The translations under genes and the position numbers were made by a program. From Cupriavidus sp. IDO (GTDB taxonomy: Bacteria; Pseudomonadota; Gammaproteobacteria; Burkholderiales; Burkholderiaceae), in assembly GCF_000812465.1 (NCBI RefSeq), contig NZ_JWMA01000036.1, positions 62,001 through 126,000 of the forward strand: a stretch of 64,000 bases of DNA, written 5' to 3'. Of this stretch, positions 9,393 to 18,173 are shown one piece after another. Under the pieces are notes generated by a model, which was given only the letters and a program-made list of their open reading frames with translations, had not been told where the DNA came from and did not search any database. The number at the start of each line of letters is the position of its first letter. The stretch's first letter is position 1.

Positions 9393-9680
9393 CTATGCAG
9401 GCGTGCCTGCGAGACTGGCCGCGCGCGCAAAGGTGTCTCTCACAAGCGGCTGGCCTTCGCGGTCTGCGGCATCGGCGCGTTCGCGCAGGCGTTTCGCCAG
9501 CACCGCCAGTGTGCCGCTCGATCTTGCATCGCCATCGGCGCGGCACCTCGTCACGGCTTCGCCGATCGTCGCGTCAAGTTCCTTGCTGACATCGGCGCCG
9601 TCGAAGGCGCTGACTGACAGGGCGGATACACGTTCCAGGTAGAGATTGACCAGCGCTTCGTCATGTAGCGGTTCGGGCAT
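9393..9680 (-). CDS. Hypothetical protein, 95 residues
   Basis: Not recognised. The start at 9680 is fixed by a clear AAGGAGA Shine-Dalgarno 4-5 nt upstream; an open extension to 9749 has none. The product is predicted to be mostly helical and soluble (MPEPLHDEALVNLYLERVSA, then Ala/Arg/Asp-rich helices). No signal peptide or membrane segment is seen. It faces the fMet tRNA and is divergent from the broken piuC-like gene, sharing its upstream region with a possible Fur site. Confidence 0.65.
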   Translation of the reverse strand: MPEPLHDEALVNLYLERVSALSVSAFDGADVSKELDATIGEAVTRCRADGDARSSGTLAVLAKRLRERADAADREGQPLVRDTFARAASLAGTPA

Positions 9681-9748
9681 GTCGTCTCCTTGTCGATGGC
9701 GGGACCATACCCAGTCATTGTAGTGGAGCAGGCGCCTGCTCCAAATCA

Positions 9749-9767
9749 AATAGTAATGATTCTTGTT
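9749..9767. promoter_or_regulatory. Possible Fur box upstream of piuC-like gene
   Basis: AATAGTAATGATTCTTGTT matches the 19-bp E. coli Fur consensus at about 11 positions by eye. It lies 98 nt before the piuC-like start. PiuC-type genes are iron-regulated in other bacteria, which is the reason for the call; the match alone is only moderate. Confidence 0.35.
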
Positions 9768-9864
9768 TATGAGCTACTGATCTTTCTCTTACAATTCCCG
9801 ATTCCGTGCCGCCCGCACCCGTGCGGCCACCAGCAATTCCTTGTTCCGAGAGGTTGTCGCCATC

Positions 9865-10547
9865 ATGCTGCTGCAAATTCCCGACGTGTTATCCAAGGCG
9901 CAGGTCGCCCAATGCCGGCAGATCATCGACGCAGCGGAGTGGACCGATGGCAACGAGACCTCCGGCTATCAGTCGGCCCTGGCCAAGCGCAATCAGCAGC
10001 TGCCCGAGGGATCGCCGGCGGCGCGGCAGGTTGGCGAACTGATCCAGGACGCGCTGGGCAACCACGCGCTGTTCTTTTCCGCGGCGCTGCCGCTCAAGGT
10101 ATATCCACCGCTGTTCAATCGCTATGAGGGTGGCCACACCTTCGGCAATCACGTCGACAACGCGATCCGCTACCTGCGGGGCACCAGTTTCGCATTCGCA
10201 GCGATCTCTCGGCGACGCTGTTCCTGACCGAGCCCGATGACTACGACGGTGGCGAACTGGTGATAGAGGACACCTACGGGCAGCAGCACGTGAAGCTGCC
10301 GGCAGGACACCTTGTGCTATATCCCGCGACGAGCATCCACCATGTCACGCCCGTCACGCGCGGCGCGCGGGTGTCGTCGTTTTTCTGGATGCAGAGCATG
10401 GTCCGCGATGACGGGCAACGCGCCATGCTGTTCAAACTGGATGGACGGATTCGCCAGGTCGCCCAGCAAATGGGCCAGGAGCACGATGCCGTGATCGGCC
10501 TGACCGGGGTGTATCCCAACCTGCTGCGGCGCTGGGCTGACGCCTGA
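9865..10547 (+). pseudogene. piuC: PiuC/YbiX-type PKHD Fe(II)/2-oxoglutarate hydroxylase, frameshifted
   Basis: The N-terminal half ([20 protein letters not shown] to the iron ligands NHVDNAI) is read in one frame and ends at a stop at 10225. The remainder ([20 protein letters not shown], then [11 protein letters not shown], then [18 protein letters not shown] with the third iron ligand and the 2-oxoglutarate arginine) is in another frame. The frames join if one base is added near 10185-10187, where a GTQFRIR reading would be restored. Full length would be about 227 residues, the family size. Either the gene is inactivated or the sequence has a single-base error. PiuC proteins usually accompany siderophore receptors, but none is seen here. 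Confidence 0.85.
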
Positions 10548-10555
10548 GCCGCCAT

Positions 10556-10581
10556 AGCAAAACGCCGGCAGAAGCCGGCGT
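10556..10581 (-). terminator. Terminator of the 98-residue ORF
   Basis: 8-bp stem ACGCCGGC / GCCGGCGT with an AGAA loop at 10562-10581; read leftward it is followed by TTTT. It lies between two converging genes. Confidence 0.7.
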
Positions 10582-10590
10582 CGAGCGTTG

Positions 10591-10887
10591 TCAGCGACGA
10601 TCTCGCAAGTGTTCAAGCGGGTGTGGCTGGATTCGCCGTCGCGCCGGCCTGAGCACGCGGTTCGGCCACAGCACGTAGTTGGTGTGCGGGTCCAGTGGCT
10701 TGCCAAAATACGAAACCCAGACCTGAACACCGTGCTCGGTTTCGGAAATGATTGCTGCCACGGCACGCGCCGCAACGGAAGGGGATTTGAGGAGTTCTGC
10801 CAGCGCCTCGACGCCCTGGACAACGTGATGCTTTACTCCTGCAAACCATGCGTACTGACGCATGGCGGATAACAAACGCTTGGTCAT
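10591..10887 (-). CDS. Hypothetical protein, 98 residues
   Basis: Not recognised. The start ATG at 10887 has an AGGAGAG Shine-Dalgarno 8-9 nt upstream, and a terminator follows the stop codon, so it is a credible single-gene transcript. The sequence has an N-terminal helical half (MTKRLLSAMRQYAWFAGVKH, then VEALAELLKSPSVAARAVAA), a beta-like GVQVWVSYFGKPLD segment and a very basic Arg-rich tail. No signal peptide is evident. No function is proposed. Confidence 0.65.
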   Translation of the reverse strand: MTKRLLSAMRQYAWFAGVKHHVVQGVEALAELLKSPSVAARAVAAIISETEHGVQVWVSYFGKPLDPHTNYVLWPNRVLRPARRRIQPHPLEHLRDRR

Positions 10888-11029
10888 TAACGCGACTCTC
10901 CTGATGGAATGCGGATGAGACTATAGCTCGTTCGCTTCGTTCAGTGCATCTCGCGATACACCGGGAAAAACCCTCGATGGGCTGCATTTTGTGCGGCTTG
11001 GGGCACGCACCGGCGCATCTTGCGCCGGG

Positions 11030-12475
11030 TCAGCCACTCCGGTCGGGAGCCAGTCCTGAGAGTACCATTCCCAGCCGGTCGAGCGCCGGATCGATGTCCA
11101 GCAGGTCGATCGCGCCAAAGCCGAACAGCAGCCCGGCGCAGGACTCGGGCGGATTGGCGTAGAAGGGATCCAGCGTCGCGAGGTCGAGGTCTGCCAGCCG
11201 GGCAAGCGACACCAGCATGTCTGCCTGCAGCGGCACCCGCAGCCGTGCCGCGAGATGAAAACCGGCGGACGCCGGCAGCGGCTCCAGCCAACGCGCGAGG
11301 TCGCCGCCGAGCCGGCTCAGCAGGCGCGTCCGGCGTTGCGCGTGCCGCACATGCGAGCGGCGGATATGGCGCAGCAGATGGCCCTCCGACATGAAGCGCG
11401 CCAGCGCCTGCTGCGTGAGGGTGGGCGTGTACCAGTCCATCAGGTGCCGGACCTTGCGCGCGGCCGGCATCAGCCACGGTGGCACCACCAGATAGCCGCC
11501 GCGCAGGTTGGCCACCAGCGTCTTCGAGAATGTGCCGAGATACACCACGCGATCGTGGCGGTCCATTGTCTGCAGGGCGTCGAGGGCTTGCCCGCCGTAG
11601 CGGAACTCGCTGTCGTAGTCATCCTCCAGGATCACCGCGTGCCGCCGTGTCGCCCAGTCGAGCAAGGCTTGCCGGCGCGCCAGGCTCATCGGAACGCCTA
11701 ACGGAGACTGGTGCGAGGGCGTCACGTAGACCATGACGGCGTCCTGGGGCAGGGCATCGACGACAAGACCCTCAGCGTCGACAGGCACCGGCACTACCCG
11801 TGCGCCCATCCCCTGGAAGAGGGCGCGGGCCATGGGGTAGCCCGGCTCCTCCATGGCAACCACCGCGCCGGGGCCAAGCAGGAGCCTGGCCATCAGGTCG
11901 ATTCCTTGCTGCGCGCCATTGGCGACCATGATGTCGGTCGGGGCGCTCAACACGCCGCGGGTGAAGGCGATATGCCGGGAGATCGCCTGCCGCAACACCA
12001 TCTCGCCCGCAGGCTCGGCGGGTCCGGGGGCGCGATTTCGTTCCGATACCAGTGCGGCACGCACGCAGCGCGCCCAGGCGTCGTGCGGAAAGCGGGTGGT
12101 GTCCGCCTGCCCCGGGCGGAAGCCGTAACGGGCGCCGCCTCCGCCGGGCTCGAGAAACGGCGTGTCGACCGCCATCCAGCGTCGCACGCCCGCTGGCAGG
12201 ATCCGTGCAGCCGGCTCAATGGCAGGCGGGCGGGCCAGGCCGTCTCCCACATAAGTCCCGTCGCCCACGCGCGCGCGCAGCCAGCCTTCCGCAATCAGCC
12301 GTTCATACGCCGTCGTGACGGTCTTGCGCGCCACGCCCACCTGGCCGGCCAGCAGCCGCGTCGGCGGCATCCGCTGGCCGGCGGGCAGGCGCCCGGCCTG
12401 GATGGCGTCGCGGATCTGGTGGACGATCTGGGCGGTCAGGTCGTGGCTGTTGTCGAGCGAGAGATGGAATTCCAT
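11030..12475 (-). CDS. MocR/PdxR-type GntR regulator with aminotransferase-like domain
   Basis: A 481-residue fusion: an N-terminal winged-helix GntR domain (residues about 10-75; RMPPTRLLAGQVGVARKTV) joined to a fold-type I aminotransferase domain (about 110-470). The PLP lysine is in YLGTFSKTLVANLRGG, preceded by the EDDYDSEFRY motif. Such proteins bind PLP as an effector rather than acting as enzymes. It is divergent from an AhpD-like gene at 12602, with repeated ATTGG/ACCAAT elements between them, suggesting it controls that gene and itself. No pdxST genes are nearby, so the true effector and targets are open. Confidence 0.92.
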   Translation of the reverse strand: MEFHLSLDNSHDLTAQIVHQIRDAIQAGRLPAGQRMPPTRLLAGQVGVARKTVTTAYERLIAEGWLRARVGDGTYVGDGLARPPAIEPAARILPAGVRRWMAVDTPFLEPGGGGARYGFRPGQADTTRFPHDAWARCVRAALVSERNRAPGPAEPAGEMVLRQAISRHIAFTRGVLSAPTDIMVANGAQQGIDLMARLLLGPGAVVAMEEPGYPMARALFQGMGARVVPVPVDAEGLVVDALPQDAVMVYVTPSHQSPLGVPMSLARRQALLDWATRRHAVILEDDYDSEFRYGGQALDALQTMDRHDRVVYLGTFSKTLVANLRGGYLVVPPWLMPAARKVRHLMDWYTPTLTQQALARFMSEGHLLRHIRRSHVRHAQRRTRLLSRLGGDLARWLEPLPASAGFHLAARLRVPLQADMLVSLARLADLDLATLDPFYANPPESCAGLLFGFGAIDLLDIDPALDRLGMVLSGLAPDRSG

Positions 12476-12487
12476 GCGAACCAGGAA

Positions 12488-12535
12488 ATTGGTCTACCAA
12501 TCTTGTGAAGAATTGGCAGTGTACGGCACCAATCT
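12488..12535. promoter_or_regulatory. Candidate MocR operator
   Basis: ACCAATCT occurs at 12496-12503 and again at 12528-12535, 32 bp apart (about three helical turns). Each is paired with an upstream inverted ATTGG (12488-12493 as ATTGGT and 12512-12517 as ATTGGC). The block starts 13 bp upstream of the MocR start codon. Tandem repeats on one DNA face are usual for MocR proteins. Confidence 0.55.
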
Positions 12536-12601
12536 CGCCGTCTATCGTACATACCACTGAGGGCGCAATGCCGTGCCCCGGCCACAAACTAGGAGAACTC
12601 C

Positions 12602-13045
12602 ATGGAACAACGACTGAATCTGCAGGACGCGGCCCCCGAGGGTTACAAGGCGATGGTCGGGCTGGAAATCTACCTGGCCCGCTGCGGGCTGGAGTCCAGC
12701 CTGAAGGAACTGGTCAAGCTGCGCGCCTCGCAAATCAACGGTTGCGCGTTCTGCCTGGACATGCACGCCACCGATGCACGCAAGCACGGCGAGAACGAAC
12801 GCCGCCTGCATGTGCTGCCGGCCTGGCGCGAGGTCAGCTGGTTCAACGCCCGCGAGCGTGCCGCGCTGGCCTGGACCGAAGCATTGACGCTGTTGCCACA
12901 AAGCCAGGCGCCAGATGCCGACTACAACGCCGTGCGTGAAGTGTTCTCGGACAAGGAAATTGCCGACCTGACCTTGCTGATCGCCACCATCAATGCGTGG
13001 AACCGCTTTGGCGTCGGTTTCCGCCTCCAGCCGCCGGCGGTCTGA
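12602..13045 (+). CDS. Carboxymuconolactone decarboxylase-family (AhpD-like) protein
   Basis: A 147-residue CMD-family protein with the redox motif NGCAFCLDMH (CxxC plus following His) near residues 51-60, the pattern of AhpD-type alkylhydroperoxidases rather than true carboxymuconolactone decarboxylases. The family reduces peroxides or handles thiol redox with these cysteines. A good AGGAGAA Shine-Dalgarno precedes the ATG. It is divergent from the MocR-type regulator, its probable controller. Confidence 0.9.
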   Translation: MEQRLNLQDAAPEGYKAMVGLEIYLARCGLESSLKELVKLRASQINGCAFCLDMHATDARKHGENERRLHVLPAWREVSWFNARERAALAWTEALTLLPQSQAPDADYNAVREVFSDKEIADLTLLIATINAWNRFGVGFRLQPPAV

Positions 13046-13152
13046 GCGCGGTTCAACCTCCACATCGGTCTGATTGACAAGGCCATGCCGGTGCATTAGC
13101 TTCAGTTGCAGATACTGCACAATTGGACCGGCGGCGCCGGCGTGGAGGCATT

Positions 13153-14571
13153 GTGGAGGCACCGGAAATCCCTGAGGTCCGGCGTGACAATGGCAAGTCG
13201 GTCCGCCGGCACGTTCCGCGCGGCGCGCACACCGCAATCGGCAACGTGGACCGCGATCCGGTCGAGTTGCTGGAGCTCAGCAGCGAAGGACGCGTGCCCC
13301 GGCTGGTGCCGCTGCGCTACGGGCGCATGATCGAATCGCCCTTTGCCTTCTACCGCGGCAGCGCCATCGTCCAGGCGCATGACCTGGCCGGTACGCCCAA
13401 TTCCGGGCTGCACATGCAGATCTGCGGCGACTGCCACCTTGCCAACTTCGGTGGGTTCGCCTCGCCCGAACGGGCGCTCATTTTCGATCTCAACGATTTC
13501 GACGAAACCAGCTTCGGCCCGTGGGAATGGGACCTGAAGCGCGTCGCTGCCAGCTTCATCGTGGCTGCGCGCCATTTGCGGCACAGCCCCGGCGTTGCCG
13601 ACGATCTGGTCTACCAGCTGGTCCGCAGCTACCAGTCGCGTATGCAGTCCTATGCCGAAATGAGCATCCTGGACACCTGGTATGACCGGATCACGTTCGA
13701 CCGGTTGCTGGAAGAAGAAACGTCGCCCGTTGTCCAGAAGCGGATCCGGCGCGGCATCGAACGCGCCGCCGACCGGACCCACGAATCCCTGCTGCCGAAG
13801 CTGGCGGAACGGGTCGGCGACAGATGGATCATCCTGGATGCGCCGCCGGCGCTCTTCCACGTGCGGGGCAAGCAGACCCTGTTCGACAAGGACGACGACT
13901 GGATGACCAAGGACGACGCGGAGGCAACCGCTTCCGTGGAGAAGGTCTTCAAGGAATACCTCGCCACGCTGGCGCCGGATCGCCGCGAGCTGCTTTCCCA
14001 TTTCACGCGGCACGACGTGGCCTTCAAGGTGGTGGGGGTGGGGAGCGTTGGCACGCGCTGCCTGATCCAGCTGATGATCGACCGCCACGACAAGCCCCTT
14101 TTCCTCCAGGTGAAGGAGGCCAGCCGCTCGGTGGTTGCACGCTACTTCAAGGGCCCGGCGGTGACGCACGAAGGCCGCCGCGTGGTCGAAGGGCAGCGCC
14201 TGATGCAGGCGGCCAGTGACCTCTTCCTGGGCTGGGGCAAGGGCCCCTTCGGCCGCCACTTCTACTTCCGCCAGTTGCGGGACATGAAGCTGTCGCCCCA
14301 GATCGAACTGATGGACGCCGAACTGCTTGGCAAGTACGCCGCGCTGTGCGGCTGGGTGTTGGCGCGCGGCCACGCCAAGGCGGGGGGGCTGGCTGCCGAG
14401 ATCACCGGCTACCTGGGCCGCAGCGACCGCATGGCCGAAACGATGGTAGCCTATTCGAACGCCTATGCCGATCAGGTCGAGAAGGACTACGAGCGCTTCG
14501 TGGCGGCGTGCCGCTCCGGACGGCTGGAAGCCCGCACCGATGCGGACATGGCGGCGGATTTCCGCGTGTAA
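13153..14571 (+). CDS. DUF2252 family protein
   Basis: A 472-residue product (from GTG 13153) of the DUF2252 family, which has a kinase/aminoglycoside-phosphotransferase-like fold but no assigned function. Family marks are ICGDCHLANFGGFASPE, FDLNDFDETSFGPWEWDLKR and the later YFRQLRDMKLSP. The GDCHLxNFG and DxNDFDE segments resemble the catalytic and metal-binding loops of APH-type kinases. GTG 13153 is preceded closely by GGAGG; an in-frame TTG at 13123 is an alternative. A small unknown gene follows 42 nt later and may be co-transcribed. Confidence 0.85.
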   Translation: MEAPEIPEVRRDNGKSVRRHVPRGAHTAIGNVDRDPVELLELSSEGRVPRLVPLRYGRMIESPFAFYRGSAIVQAHDLAGTPNSGLHMQICGDCHLANFGGFASPERALIFDLNDFDETSFGPWEWDLKRVAASFIVAARHLRHSPGVADDLVYQLVRSYQSRMQSYAEMSILDTWYDRITFDRLLEEETSPVVQKRIRRGIERAADRTHESLLPKLAERVGDRWIILDAPPALFHVRGKQTLFDKDDDWMTKDDAEATASVEKVFKEYLATLAPDRRELLSHFTRHDVAFKVVGVGSVGTRCLIQLMIDRHDKPLFLQVKEASRSVVARYFKGPAVTHEGRRVVEGQRLMQAASDLFLGWGKGPFGRHFYFRQLRDMKLSPQIELMDAELLGKYAALCGWVLARGHAKAGGLAAEITGYLGRSDRMAETMVAYSNAYADQVEKDYERFVAACRSGRLEARTDADMAADFRV

Positions 14572-14613
14572 GCGTGAAGTCGTGGTGAAGTGACTCGCAA
14601 GGAGAATGGCTGG

Positions 14614-14925
14614 ATGACTGAAGACACCTTGCTGCAACTCATGGTGGAGGTCGAGAAGGAAGACCCCATCGACTATGCCAACCTGCCGTTCGACGACGCC
14701 GCGCTGCGCCAGCTGGCGTGCAAGCTGATCGCCGAGCGCTCGGTGCAGATGGAGGCCTCCGGCATGCCGGTCGAGGCGCTACTGGCCACCATGTGGGCAT
14801 CGACCGCCAAGCTGGTGCTCGAGAACATGGTGCTCAATGCCCGCCTGCTGACGCTGCAGGGCATGCCGGACGATGCCAGGGCCCTGATCGAGCGCATTGC
14901 ACGCCAGTCTCGCGGCCAGCCCTGA
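14614..14925 (+). CDS. Hypothetical protein, 103 residues
   Basis: Not recognised. The ATG at 14614 has AAGGAG nine nt upstream; an in-frame GTG eight codons earlier overlaps that site and is rejected. The product is acidic and predicted all-helical (MTEDTLLQLMVEVEKEDPID start; LATMWASTAKLVLENMVLNA helix), with no signal peptide. The position 42 nt downstream of the DUF2252 gene, same strand, suggests an operon. Confidence 0.65.
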   Translation: MTEDTLLQLMVEVEKEDPIDYANLPFDDAALRQLACKLIAERSVQMEASGMPVEALLATMWASTAKLVLENMVLNARLLTLQGMPDDARALIERIARQSRGQP

Positions 14926-15111
14926 GCGAATCGGGCCGCTTTGTAGCCGCCTCGCCCGGGCGGCCCGGGTCACATTCCGATGTGCGCTTGCCGTTTCACG
15001 GTGCGGCAAGGCTGCGTTTCGCTAAAATATCGGTTTTCGCCCTCACGGCTATACTGTCGCGCGCCCGCACGAGCGGGCGGCACGGTTTCGGACTGACTTG
15101 GAGGATTTCGG

Positions 15112-16014
15112 GTGATCAAGTGGATAATCGTCGCGGGTTACCTCGGTGCCATCCTGTATGTGCACTTCCGCGGCAAGGTACGACTGCGCATCTGGCGCCA
15201 GCTGCTGGACCATTCGGCGCTGGTCGCGCCGGTGAACTGCTTTATGTACGCCTTCTCGGGCGTGCCGCGTACGCCCTACATTCCGGTGGAGAAGTTCCCT
15301 GAGCTGGAGAAGATCCGCGCCGCCTGGCCGGAGATTCGCGATGAGGGCCTGGCCCTGGCCACGATGCGCAAGATCAAGGCCGCCGAGAAGAACGACGACG
15401 CCGGCTTCAATTCCTTCTTCAAGTACGGCTGGAAGCGCTTCTACCTGAAATGGTACGAAGCCCATCACCCATCGGCCGAGACGCTCTGCCCGAAGACGGT
15501 CGAACTGCTGCGCGGCCTGCCCAGCGTGAAGGCCGCGATGTTCGCCGAGCTGCCGCCTGGCGGCAAGCTGAATCCGCACCGCGACCCGTTTGCCGGTTCG
15601 CTGCGCTATCACCTGGGCCTTGCCACGCCCAACGACGACCGCTGCTTTATCGAGGTGGACGGCGAGCGCCACAGCTGGCGCGACGGGCTGGGCGTGGTGT
15701 TCGATGAAACCTACCTCCACTGGGCCGAAAACAAGAGCGACGCCAACCGGCTGATCCTGTTCTGCGATATCGAACGTCCGATGCGCTATGGCTGGGCCGG
15801 CAAGGTCAACCGCTGGCTGGGCCGCAAGGTGATGACCGCGGCCAGTTCGCCGAATGACGAGAATGACAAGACGGGCATGATCAACCGGCTGTTCCGCTTC
15901 GTCTGGATAGCTGGGCAGTACCGCCGCCGCTACAAGGCGTGGAACCGCAAGCTGTATTACGTGACGAAGTTCGGGCTGATCGTGGCGGGTGTGGCGCTGA
16001 TCGTCTACCTGTGA
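15112..16014 (+). CDS. lpxO: Lipid A hydroxylase LpxO-type (aspartyl/asparaginyl beta-hydroxylase family)
   Basis: A 300-residue Fe(II)/2-oxoglutarate-dependent hydroxylase expected to add a 2-hydroxyl to a secondary acyl chain of lipid A at the inner membrane. The GTG start has TTGGAGG 8 nt upstream. There is a membrane segment at residues 2-18 and another at the very C-terminus (about 282-300). The core contains NPHRDPFAGSLRYHLGL, carrying an iron-binding His/Asp, and HWAENKSDANRLILFCDIERP-type ending with a second His and the 2-oxoglutarate Arg. A terminator follows. LpxO is typical of Burkholderiaceae and pseudomonads. Confidence 0.92.
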   Translation: MIKWIIVAGYLGAILYVHFRGKVRLRIWRQLLDHSALVAPVNCFMYAFSGVPRTPYIPVEKFPELEKIRAAWPEIRDEGLALATMRKIKAAEKNDDAGFNSFFKYGWKRFYLKWYEAHHPSAETLCPKTVELLRGLPSVKAAMFAELPPGGKLNPHRDPFAGSLRYHLGLATPNDDRCFIEVDGERHSWRDGLGVVFDETYLHWAENKSDANRLILFCDIERPMRYGWAGKVNRWLGRKVMTAASSPNDENDKTGMINRLFRFVWIAGQYRRRYKAWNRKLYYVTKFGLIVAGVALIVYL

Positions 16015-16022
16015 TGAGCAAG

Positions 16023-16046
16023 AGAGCCGGCGCAAGCCGGCTCTTT
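16023..16046 (+). terminator. Terminator after lpxO
   Basis: 9-bp stem AGAGCCGGC / GCCGGCTCT with a GCAA loop; short T-run (TTT including the stem end). Confidence 0.65.
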
Positions 16047-16102
16047 GCGTTCGGCCGGTTGCCGCCGCCAACGCTTACTCACATTCCGACCCGGAGATTT
16101 TC

Positions 16103-16369
16103 ATGCGTGATTGCATTGGCCTGTGCCTGATTGCTGCCACGGTCGGCCTTGCCGCGTGCAACACCACGCCCGCGAGCACGACCGCGATGCCTGCGCAGGA
16201 CGCAGCGCCTGTCGGCATGGCGAACCCTGCGTCGGTCAACTGCACACAGCGCGGCGGCAAGCTGAGCATTGTGTCGACGCCCGCCGGCCAGGTCGGCATT
16301 TGCACCTTCCCGTCCGGCCAGCAATGCGAGGAATGGGCGTTGATGCGCGGCGACTGCGCGCCGGGTTGA
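16103..16369 (+). CDS. DUF333 family lipoprotein
   Basis: An 88-residue secreted lipoprotein: hydrophobic signal MRDCIGLCLIAATVGLAAC ending in the lipobox LAAC (Cys19), a Thr/Ala-rich linker and a DUF333 domain (NPASVNCTQRGGKLSIV, then GICTFPSGQQCEEWALMRG, then DC). The domain has four cysteines that probably form disulfides in the periplasm. Similar small proteins (YoaF/hemolysin-like) have no firm function. It stands between the lpxO terminator and a converging diguanylate cyclase gene. Confidence 0.88.
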   Translation: MRDCIGLCLIAATVGLAACNTTPASTTAMPAQDAAPVGMANPASVNCTQRGGKLSIVSTPAGQVGICTFPSGQQCEEWALMRGDCAPG

Positions 16370-16376
16370 TGCCCGT

Positions 16377-17855
16377 TCAGTCGCCGCGCCGGTCGTCGCC
16401 CAGCGATTCGTAGTACGCGCGCTTGGCTTCGTACATGCGGCTGTCGGCCAGCTTGACGATGTCGCTGAGCCGTTCGCCCTGCGTGCACGTGGCTGTGCCG
16501 ATGGAGAAGCTCAGGCCGGTGCCGGGATAGAACTGGTTGTTCAGCTCCACCACCTGCTGGATCTGCTCGACGACCGTAGCCGCGCCGCGCTCGTCGCGGC
16601 CGGCCAGCAGCACCATGAATTCGTCACCGCCGGTCCGGGCAACGCACGCCTGCTCGCCGACCGCCTTCTTCAGCACCTCGCCGGTACGGCGCAGCAGTGC
16701 GTCGCCGTCGCCATGCCCGAACTGGTCATTGACCGTCTTTAGCCCGTTCAGGTCCACCGCCACCACGCTGACCGGCCACGGCCCCTTGCGGCCGAGCCTG
16801 GCCAGCTCGTCTTCGTAGAAGGCCCGGTTGTAGAGCTTGGTCAGCACGTCGTGCTTGCCGAGGAATTCCACATAGGCCTCGGCCTTCTTGCGCGCCGTGA
16901 TATCGGTGAGCGACACGAGCACCTGGTCCCATTCGGCCTCACGGCCAGGGAAGACCGACCATTGCATGAATACGTCCACCGCGCGGCCATCCAGCGCATA
17001 GTTGATGACCTCGCGCTGCTGCCAGAGCTTCTCATGCCAGAGATCGATCAGCTGCTCGGCAAAGTGGATCCGCATGTCATCGCGGAAGACGTCGCCAAGG
17101 CGGGACAGCAGGATCTCCTTCGATGCCGCGCCGAACATCAGCAGGGTCTGCTGGTTGACGTCGAGCACGCGGATTTCCTGCATGCAGCGCGAGACAAAAT
17201 CCGGATGCACGTTGAGGAAGGTACGGAAATCCGTGATGCCGGCCGCGCGGACTTCATCGAGCAGCATCTTCACGACGCTGAAGTCTTCCACCCACAGCGA
17301 CACCGGCGAATGCTCGAACAGCCCCAGCGCGTACTGCTCGCCGCGGCGCAGTTCGCGCTCGGTGCGCACGCGTGCGGTGATGTCCTCGATCGACAGCAGC
17401 ACGCGTTCCCACGTGCCTTCGTGGCCGGGCATCACGGTGGCTTCCAGACGGATGTCCAGGCGCTCGCCATCGAGCGTGTAATTGACGGTCTGGCTGGAGA
17501 AACGTTGCCCGCCATCCCACAGCTGGCCGAGTTCTTCCACGTGCTGATCGAACATGTCGTCGCGGAAGACGGTGTCGAGATTGGCGACGAGATCCTCGCG
17601 ATCGGCGGCGCGGAACAGATCGAGCGTGCGCTTGTTGACCGCGATCACGCGGATCAGCGAGGAGCAGTGCGCGACCTCGGCCGGGTTGGCGCGCAGGTGG
17701 GCGCGCAGGTCGGTGACGCCGTCGGCGCGCAGGCGCTCGAAATATCGCCGCACTGCGCTGAAGTCTTCCAGCCAGAGCGAAACCGGCGCCAGCTGAAACA
17801 AGATTTGATAGTCGTCGTCGAGGCACGACGCTGCGGATGCGTTGCTCAAGGCCAT
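16377..17855 (-). CDS. Diguanylate cyclase with two PAS domains
   Basis: A 492-residue cytosolic protein: two related sensor modules (about 15-165 and 175-325), each opening with the same SPVSLWxEDFS-like motif and ending in a PAC-like SxxDITAR motif, followed by a GGDEF domain (about 335-485) with an intact TGGDEF active site. It should make c-di-GMP from GTP in response to a signal read by the PAS modules. The usual inhibitory RxxD site just before the GGDEF is not present (QACVARTGGDEF). No EAL domain and no membrane segment are seen. The start has an AGAAGGG upstream. Confidence 0.93.
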   Translation of the reverse strand: MALSNASAASCLDDDYQILFQLAPVSLWLEDFSAVRRYFERLRADGVTDLRAHLRANPAEVAHCSSLIRVIAVNKRTLDLFRAADREDLVANLDTVFRDDMFDQHVEELGQLWDGGQRFSSQTVNYTLDGERLDIRLEATVMPGHEGTWERVLLSIEDITARVRTERELRRGEQYALGLFEHSPVSLWVEDFSVVKMLLDEVRAAGITDFRTFLNVHPDFVSRCMQEIRVLDVNQQTLLMFGAASKEILLSRLGDVFRDDMRIHFAEQLIDLWHEKLWQQREVINYALDGRAVDVFMQWSVFPGREAEWDQVLVSLTDITARKKAEAYVEFLGKHDVLTKLYNRAFYEDELARLGRKGPWPVSVVAVDLNGLKTVNDQFGHGDGDALLRRTGEVLKKAVGEQACVARTGGDEFMVLLAGRDERGAATVVEQIQQVVELNNQFYPGTGLSFSIGTATCTQGERLSDIVKLADSRMYEAKRAYYESLGDDRRGD

Positions 17856-18173
17856 ATCCCTTCTTCTTTTTCGTTCCCGTTTGCGCAGCGAAAACCCGTC
17901 TTTCGCCCCGGGGACCAGCCGGGAAAGGGTATCTGCGCCAGCGCGTTAGGATAGGCCAGCGCACCGGAAATTGGGAGCGGTATTGCAAAAAGGGAGGGTG
18001 CGCCAGGAGATGTATGAAGCACAGCGAGTGCGCGCCTGCCTGTCCGGACCGCCGGCGTCGCTGTTCCTCACGCCGATTCCCGGCCCCGGCGCCCGAAAAA
18101 CTATAAAATTGCGCTCCGGCCGGCCTGGTACGTTCCCGTGCCCAACCCCCCGGCCGCAGTTTCCTGGTTCCCC
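17856..18173. other. 318-bp divergent intergenic region
   Basis: Lies between the diguanylate cyclase (leftward) and the FAD dehydrogenase (rightward). It holds a possible rightward -10 element TATAAA at 18102-18107, but no convincing -35 at the right distance. Short ORFs across it have no ribosome site of quality and no family resemblance. I see no repeat or RNA structure of note. Confidence 0.5.
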
